Positions 58,913 through 64,000 of a stretch of 64,000 nt of DNA are shown piece by piece; position 1 is the first letter of the stretch; each line of letters begins with the position of its first letter. The stretch covers positions 2,113,324 through 2,177,323 of the forward strand of contig CAWFFZ010000008.1 in assembly GCA_963815295.1 (NCBI GenBank). The letters run 5' to 3'. The DNA comes from JACDHG01 sp963815295 (GTDB taxonomy: Bacteria; Actinomycetota; Actinomycetes; Propionibacteriales; Nocardioidaceae). Below the pieces are notes generated by a model. The model was not told the DNA's origin and searched no databases. It worked only from the letters and a program-made list of their open reading frames with translations. A program made the translations under genes and the position numbers.

Positions 58913-59059
58913 GCGAGATCCCAGCCTTCGCTTGCGCAACCAGCACGCCCCGAGGTCTGGGGGGTCACGACGGTTCCATGACCAGGGTAGGGAGCGGAGA
59001 CGCAGTTACACCATGACCCAACTAGGCCATTTGGCGGGGCTCATGGGTACTCCGGACAT

Positions 59060-59241
59060 GCGAACGCCCGCAACGCTCACGAGTGGAGGTACTACGTCGC
59101 GGCCCCGGCAGGCTCGAGGCTTGGCGACGCGAGGGTGACGACTGGCGGGCTTACGTCAGATGGTCGATCGCCATTGGGATGACACGGCTGCGCTGGGTGG
59201 ACTCGTGCGAGGTGCGGCCGTTCTACGGCCAGTGGTACTGA
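59060..59241 (+). pseudogene. Frameshifted relic of a hypothetical protein gene
   Basis: Two adjoining frames read as one protein: NAHEWRYYVAAPAG then, after a shift near 59112, RLEAWRREGDDWRAYVRWSIAIGM and VRPFYGQWY before TGA. Aromatic-rich, conserved-looking spacing indicates former coding sequence. The family is not recognised and the 5' end is unclear. Confidence 0.45.
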
Positions 59242-59717
59242 GGTTTGCCGTATTCCGGGCCGACGCTGTCGACGCGCCATGTCTGGTCGGGTAGTTGCAC
59301 CAGGGTCATGATGACCGCTGGCACTAGCGTCGGGCTGGTGACGGCCACGGCGTCCGTGTCTTCGTCGAAGACGTCTATGGCTTCGAGATCGACAAAGAAC
59401 GAGTACGCAACTCTCTCATCGTCGGGCGAGTGGCTGACGACGGTGGACAATCCTTTGCCTGTCAGAAGCCGGTCTGTCTCGGCGAGGTCATCCCATCCGT
59501 CGGGGTCGGTGGTCCAGCTGCGCGCCTCGTCCGGATCCTCGGCCAGCGACTCAGCCCAGGCTCGTGCGAGCCAGAGCGGGTTTCGCCCGGACTGAGGATC
59601 GAACCGTGATTCGTCGACCGCCTCAATGGGAATTGGAACGAAGGGGCCAAGAGGGATGTGCCGGCTATGGCTGGGGGATATCCCAGCCGTATCACTGCGA
59701 CCGCTACGAGATGACCC
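59223..59717 (-). pseudogene. 5'-truncated gene relic (hypothetical protein)
   Basis: An open frame of about 164 codons from just after a TAG to the stop at 59223, without any usable start codon. It reads SESLAEDPDEARSWTTDPDG, ERVAYSFFVDLEAIDVFDED and PTLVPAVIMTLVQLPDQTWRVD in style, clearly protein-coding. The family is not recognised. Convergent and overlapping with the relic on the plus strand. Confidence 0.5.
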
Positions 59718-59847
59718 CTAGCGCTGTGTCTATCTGGGTGAGGGGCAGACGAGCAGAACTCACAGCGGCGGCAGTGACGACCTGCATCAGCAGGTTCTGC
59801 TCGCGCAGTAGTTCCTCGCGCTCCACATCGCCAAGGCGATCGCCCAT
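59704..59847 (-). CDS. Small leucine-rich helical protein, family D member 2
   Basis: 47 residues: MGDRLGDVEREELLREQNLL, then VVTAAAVSSARLPLTQIDTALGV. Paralogous to member 1 at 58739, with the same opening MGDR and the same closing ID..LGV. GGGAGAG lies before ATG. Conserved upstream sequence between the two suggests a shared promoter cassette duplicated with the gene. Confidence 0.6.
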   Translation of the reverse strand: MGDRLGDVEREELLREQNLLMQVVTAAAVSSARLPLTQIDTALGVIS

Positions 59848-59952
59848 GAAGTCTCTCCCGAAACCTCTTCGCGTGACCAGCAGGCTCCGAGGTACTGTCA
59901 CGACGGCTTCACCCAGAGTAGCCGTGATTGGGAGAGCCCGCCTCCCTTGGAT

Positions 59953-60060
59953 TTGCTCATTGCCTTCTCTGAGCTATCACGTCAGACTCGGCTCGCGGAG
60001 CAAACCGAGAGGCCCCGCTCGCGGACCCCGGCCCATCGGTCCCAATCCGAGGTCGGGGTT
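59953..60060. repeat. Dispersed repeat family B, copy 2
   Basis: Shares CTCATTGCCTT, GAGC, TCACGTCAGACTC and the GACCCCGGCCC hairpin element with the copies at 58445 and 60557. In reverse orientation it again places AAGG two bases before an ATG. Confidence 0.68.
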
Positions 60061-60556
60061 CGTCATAGCCGGCCCGCATGTCTGGACCATCCCGATCTGG
60101 CCGAGGTGCAAGCGAAGGTCGCCGCAGAGGTTGTCCTAACTGTCGGTGCGGCTGGTTCACGAAGCTTCTGGCATCGGGCGGTCCCTGGGGGAGGCACGCG
60201 CCGTCAAGCCCAGGGACCGCCCTCGACCCCGCTGGACGCACCCACAGCGAGGCCGTGGCGACTGAGTGCCCCATCCAGCGCACGGTATTCGTCGCATCGA
60301 GACGCTTCCGGCGAGGTCGCCAGATGTTGCTGGCAGCGCGGGTTGCAGCTGACGGAGAGACCGATGCGTCCCCCCGTTCGGTTGCTCGCCGACCAGCCGT
60401 CTGGACACTGTTGTTGGGTTCCACGAACTACAGCCCAAATGTTGGCTTCTAGTTGGCTTAGCGGCCCCTGCCTTCGGTTTCGTGCGTCCGGCGGCGGGGG
60501 CCGCCTCCAATGTGAGCCCGTTGATCACAATCCGCCACCCAGGTTTGTTTGCGGCG

Positions 60557-60685
60557 TCGCTCCGTGCCCATTGCCTTCTACAAGCCGTCACGTCAGACTC
60601 TGCCCGCGAGGCCAAAGTTGGAGACGCCGACCCCCGCGTGTAGACCCCGGCCCTACCGCTCCCCTGCTTGGGGGGGTCGGGGTCT
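60557..60685. repeat. Dispersed repeat family B, copy 3
   Basis: Same block order as copies 1 and 2, with a stronger stem: GACCCCGGCC... paired with GGTCGGGGTC. In reverse the ATG opens MGTERRRKQTW, similar to MSAERWRKPTV at copy 1, so the repeat may be the 5' part of a lost small gene. Confidence 0.68.
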
Positions 60686-60848
60686 GCCAAAGAGGCTGGG
60701 CGCAGCACCTAGTCCGGCATGCTCGAACTCGGTACTATCCCTCGTAAGGCCTGGTCGTCGTCCGGACGGCTGCCAGGTTCAAGGCAGGGGTAGTTCAAAA
60801 CCCGAGTGCTGTCCGTTGCCGGGTTGGCCGACCTACCCGAGCGGAATG

Positions 60849-60880
60849 GTGGCCCAGAGGCGCCGAGTCCCGCGCCCCTC
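60849..60880. repeat. Dispersed repeat family C, partial copy
   Basis: About 30 bases matching the 3' half of the C copies (GGCCCAGAGGCGCCGAGTCC). Only this part is present. Confidence 0.5.
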
Positions 60881-61100
60881 CCCGGGCCGCAGGAGCGAGT
60901 TCTCAGTCGCGTGACAGGTTTCCGTGTTCTGGTTGACCGCAGCCGCGGCGAGTGCCACTGTCAGTGAGCGAGTCGATACTTTCAGGAATGAACGCCCCTC
61001 ATTCCACGGCAGGTACCCTGCAGTGCGATTGCTGGCTGTCTGTCTCGCTGACCGGCAGACCCAAGGCAGCCATTTCACTTCACGTGAGTCAGCGCTGCGC

Positions 61101-61475
61101 ATGAAGGGTCGGATCTGGGAGTGGTCGATTCCCCAAACGGTCAGTGGGTCCACGACTCTCCGGTTTGACGACGAAGCGGTGCTCGAGGAGAACGAACTCC
61201 TGGTCGACCTCATCATCGCCGCAACACTCAGCGCCGACACCCTCACACCACGCCGGGTCGACGAAGTGCTTCGAGGGCAAAGGGTGGATGGCGATGAACG
61301 AGCAAGGTCCCAACGACGACCGGGCAGCCGAGCGCGACGCAACCGCGCACCAGCGAGACCGCATCGCCGACGCGCGCGACACCCTGGCCGACGCCCGCGA
61401 CATAGCAAGTGGGTATCGAGAACAAGACGTCGACAACATCCTGGCCGCCGCAAAGCTACGCGACGAGATGGCTGA
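61101..61475 (+). CDS. Family D member 3 (small helical protein), possibly fused or frameshifted
   Basis: The first 65 residues (MKGRIWEWSIPQTVSG, then VLEENELLVDLIIAATLSADTLTPRRVDEVL) match family D members at 58739 and 59704. Beyond that the frame runs on as Arg-rich sequence that is a shadow of the RD-repeat gene starting at 61290. The native stop has probably been lost. Confidence 0.4.
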   Translation: MKGRIWEWSIPQTVSGSTTLRFDDEAVLEENELLVDLIIAATLSADTLTPRRVDEVLRGQRVDGDERARSQRRPGSRARRNRAPARPHRRRARHPGRRPRHSKWVSRTRRRQHPGRRKATRRDG

Positions 61476-61907
61476 GGCTCGCGACCACGCGGCAGACAGA
61501 CACGACCGAGAAGCCGGCGGCACGTCTCCACCGGCCCCGTTGCCGACGCGAGAGCATCCGACAAACGAACCCTCGCCCAAGGCGACCGAGCGCACGCCAA
61601 CAAGGACCGCGAGGCCTCCGAGGAAGACCGTTCCCAGCTCGCGAACGACAGCCCCCACGCCCAAGTCCGTGAGGCCGCTTTGCAGGACCGCGTCGCCGCA
61701 GCCGTCGACCGACTAGAGCCTCTAACGACCGCAACGACGCAGCCGAAGCACGCAAGCGGCCACCCGCAAGGACCTGAGCTACCCAATGGCCGGATTGGCG
61801 GTGCGACCGTTGTCCCTACCTTCGACCACGGCCCGGGCGTAGGCGTCCTGTGCGGCTTCGGCCTCGGTGCGCAGTCGGGTCATCATGGTGAGGCTGGCGA
61901 TGTCTAA
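61290..61907 (+). pseudogene. RD-repeat (ARD-rich helical) protein, frameshifted
   Basis: Begins MAMNEQGPNDDRAAERDATAHQRD and continues with tandem ARDxxAxxRD units, as in the N-terminal regions of actinobacterial GAF/ANTAR and cyclase proteins. Near 61519 the frame shifts and the pattern resumes as VADARASDKRTLAQGDRAHANKDRE in the new frame. No effector domain follows. Encoded right after family D member 3. Confidence 0.5.
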
Positions 61908-62040
61908 CTGTGCGCTCCTGCCCATCCGGTTCCCGGTACGGGTCGTCAGCGATGAAGTAGTGGTCGACCGTTGACTTGTAGGCGGCCTCCGCTTCGAGCC
62001 AACGCGCCTTTAGTTCGCCTACTGCGGGAGTGTCGGTCAT
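61779..62040 (-). pseudogene. Frameshifted small helical protein
   Basis: Opens MTDTPAVGELKARWLEAEAAYKSTVDHYF; near 61918-61926 one base is gained or lost and the protein continues as LDIASLTMMTRLRTEAEAAQDAYARAVVEGRD to a stop at 61779. Both parts are strongly helical and alike in style, so they belong together. The family is not recognised. Confidence 0.5.
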
Positions 62041-62777
62041 GGGTGAAGCCTGCCAGAGACCAAGAGTGTGTTGTCCGGGTTCGACGATTGTTCGCCCAGG
62101 TTACCGTCAGACCGGCTGACGGTCGCACCCGTCAGGTCAGCAAGCAGACTCGACGCAACGGCCGCTAGACCCCAGCCGGCCCCGGCATGGACGCGATACC
62201 GAGAGCGCATCCCTGCCACCTGGCCAACTGTCCGGAGGGGTCCCGTTGGCCCAGAGGCGCCGGGTCCCCGCGCCAACCTGGTGAATCGCCCAAAGTTCTG
62301 CAAAGCCCCGACCACCTCGTCACTTGAGCAGTCGGGGCTCCGCCAGGCTTCCAAACGGACAGCAGGCCGCTCGGCGGTGCCTGTGGACGCCTCGGCAAGC
62401 GCAGTCATCAGGCACTTCGTTTGGGTTCTTCGTGGCCTGCCTGTGGAAACGGAGGACGGGGAGGTACGACCGGAGCCTGGTCGCTCCCGAGGGGTGTCGC
62501 ATTTCAAAAAAACGCGCGGACTGTCGTCATCGAAGAACTCGGCGACACCTGGCGGCATCGCTGGCTCACGCAGCAGGTCGATGTGTTCGGGGGGGAAGGT
62601 GCAGCGTTGCAGGTTGCAGTGGCGGCATGCTCCGTGGAGGTTGGCTCTGCTCATGCGTAGGTCGGGGCGGTCTTGCGCTGTGAGTACATGGTCTGTGGTG
62701 GTGGACTCGCCTGTGCAGCCGGGCAGTCGAAGCCAGCACTCTGGTTCCTCGGCGATGACTCGTCGGCTGAGTTGATC
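62037..62777 (-). pseudogene. HNH endonuclease relic
   Basis: The core reads PECWLRLPGCTGESTTTDHV, then RANLHGACRHCNLQR: an HNH nuclease with paired zinc cysteines, as encoded near phage terminase genes. Just upstream of residue 1 is a TAG at 62778-62780 where family members usually have Trp (PSW-DQLSRRV), and no start codon lies before it. The tail runs into repeat C2 and is probably not native. Interpreted as an inactivated phage-type nuclease. Confidence 0.65.
62184..62280. repeat. Dispersed repeat family C, copy 2
   Basis: Matches 58033-58130 at about 87% identity with one base deleted near the middle, which shifts the reading frame of any encoded peptide. Lies within the tail of the HNH relic. 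Confidence 0.75.
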
Positions 62778-63122
62778 CTAGCTCGGGTGCTGCGCCAGTC
62801 TTAGCGGTCATGTGAGTCTGCTTTCGCCGTGGTGGTGGAGCCCCTGCGGCGGGTCAGTCGTCCCAACCTTCCGCCGCAGGGGTGCATGTGGGTCAGCCGC
62901 GCTCGAGGCGGCGGGCGTACTTGGCTCGCATTCGGGCCAGCCGCTGACGTCGGCCTTGTCGAAGGCGGCCATCTTCCGCACTGGGTTCTTCTCCATCGCA
63001 GTGACGTTGTCGACTACCCCAGCGGGCGCGTGCTTCGGAGCGGGGACCAGGTGGCGGTGTGTCCCCATTCGAGGGGGTACATGCCGAGAGTGCGTTGGCC
63101 GGCTGCCAGCCCGCGTCGCCGG

Positions 63123-63763
63123 TCATCGGACGACACCTAGCAGGCGGTCGAGCGATGCCGCCCCGGGCTCGTTGCACTGCCTCTACGGCGTCGGCGTGGC
63201 TGGCTGCGTCTCCTTTGCCGGCCCGCTTCGCCCGGTCGTAGGCGTCCCGCCAGATCCGTCGCTCCTTGGCCTGCCGTTCGGCTTCGTCGGCTTGCTCCTG
63301 GGCTTTCTTTTGCAGCCAGTCCGGCTATGTGCGCCTGATGCGAGGCTGCGTCCTCCGCAAAGATCCGCGCCGCGTCCGCGATCGAGACGCTGGCTTCACC
63401 TTTCCAGTCCGGGCCGACGTCGACGTTTCGCCGCTTCGCCCAGGCGTCAAGCTCGGTTAGGTTAGACGCGTCTGAAATTTGATTCACGTGGACGCGGTCA
63501 GAGGCAGCCGCCGCTGTTGTCGGTCTTTCGGGTCGCCATGGTGACGCTCCTATTTCTGTTAGACCGCCGCTTACGGGGGCGGCGGGAGATTGATTCCGCT
63601 GGAACTCGGTCAGGTCAAATACGCTGCGAAGGGCGTGGATCTGCCCTTGCCTGTTCGTACGGGCTACGGGGATGCCCCGGCGCTCAGCCGCCGCAATTAG
63701 ATGTAGCCAGTCGAGCTGGTCAGGAGGCGGGGTCAGTTCGCGGCCACGGTGGGCTTCGGTCAT
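63123..63763 (-). pseudogene. Phage-type hypothetical gene, two frameshifts
   Basis: The first 160 codons are intact: MTEAHRGRELTPPPDQLDWLHLIAAAE and LTELDAWAKRRNVDVGPDWKGEAS in style. A +1 shift near 63321 leads to LQKKAQEQADEAERQAKERRIWRDAYDRAKRAGKGDAA, and another near 63174 to NEPGAASLDRLLGVVR and a stop at 63123. Helical, charged, in the same orientation as the HNH relic, so perhaps from one phage module. The family is not recognised. Confidence 0.5.
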
Positions 63764-63831
63764 CTCGCCACGTCTTTCCAGCGGGACGAGCGGAGAACCT
63801 CAGACGGTTCATCTTTGGTCCGTAGGGGGCG

Positions 63832-63921
63832 CGTCCCTCGTCCCTCGTCTTATAGAGAGGGACGAGGGGACGAAGGCCAAGCGGGGGTACGTCTGGGACG
63901 ACGCGGGACGAGTAGGGACGA
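63832..63921. repeat. Inverted and direct repeats of GGGACGA
   Basis: CGTCCCTCGTCCCTC (63832-63846) pairs with GAGGGACGAGGGGACG (63857-63872) with one bulged base and a 10-base loop. GGGACGA is then repeated at 63896, 63905 and 63914. It lies in front of the minus-strand phage-type gene. Confidence 0.55.
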
Positions 63922-64000
63922 GGGGAGGGGGTGCTCATAATGAATCGCTCTCAGGCGGATATGGCGTGAGTAGTCGGTGGGGTGTCGAGTCGGTGACGTG

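Noticed and set aside
59564..60747. Long plus-strand frames in the repeat mosaic
   Set aside because: Arg/Ser/Pro-rich, no ribosome sites, opposite to better-supported small genes and crossing repeat B.

Overview
The window is high-GC actinobacterial chromosome. Leaderless-looking promoters, a mycothiol-type DsbA-fold protein, a trigger factor with an acidic tail, a SigE-type sigma factor, CGNR and Clp_N regulators, and the run rpiB - nei - DsbA - pepN - MscS - glbO - thioesterase - ettA - ssb all fit Propionibacteriales, most likely Nocardioidaceae. The genus is an inference. Most of the window is densely coded. Two stretches, about 15.2-20.7 kb and 57.5-64 kb, differ: they hold broken genes, repeats and tRNA-associated boundaries.

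Layout. 0-7.7 kb: NarL-type two-component system, MMPL exporter, cyclotransferase-fold and VOC proteins, and an EamA permease divergent from an Lrp regulator and a PAP2 phosphatase. 7.8-14.2 kb: a secreted serpin downstream of trigger factor, then an overlapping four-gene unit (class II aldolase, CbbY-like HAD phosphatase, DhaL, DhaK) without DhaM. 14.3-15.2 kb: tRNA-Pro(UGG), a GNAT acetyltransferase and tRNA-Gly(UCC). 15.2-19.4 kb: a remnant genomic island flanked by 28-bp direct repeats, one of them at the 3' end of tRNA-Gly. It carries a frameshifted TreS-like GH13 gene, a frameshifted LLM-class flavin oxidoreductase and an AT-rich P-loop kinase. 19.6-23.5 kb: a SigE-family sigma factor with a frameshifted partner, a lipoprotein, and a DUF2975/HTH pair. 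23.7-38.2 kb: a 1060-residue secreted SBBP-repeat protein, methyltransferase, serine hydrolase, two DinB/DUF664 proteins, RibD-like reductase, AlkZ-like glycosylase, a Clp_N regulator with two palindromic operators, a membrane-anchored PI-PLC-like protein, a CGNR regulator and a bleomycin-hydrolase-type peptidase. 38.2-57.4 kb: housekeeping genes (SpoIIE-type phosphatase, nei, rpiB, pepN, MscS, OsmC, truncated globin, thiolase, YceI/MarR pair, ettA, ssb), two coupled dynamin-like GTPases, and a coupled GntR-PrsW pair.

57.5-64 kb begins at the 5' half of a tRNA-Arg(UCU) whose 3' half cannot be found. It continues as a low-coding mosaic with three dispersed repeat families, two or three copies of a tiny paralogous protein gene, and several frameshifted or truncated genes, including an HNH endonuclease relic. 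I read it as a degraded integrated element. No integrase is visible.

Regulation can be read at several sites: divergent MarR/YceI promoters sharing one palindrome, a Clp_N-gene promoter whose -35 and -10 both lie in GTCAACC-N3-GGTTGAC palindromes, and paired 24-bp repeats in front of the CGNR regulator. The best candidates for undescribed biology are the tRNA-Gly island remnant, the 57.5-62.3 kb repeat and small-protein mosaic, the DhaLK-aldolase-phosphatase operon, and the Clp_N autoregulatory promoter.
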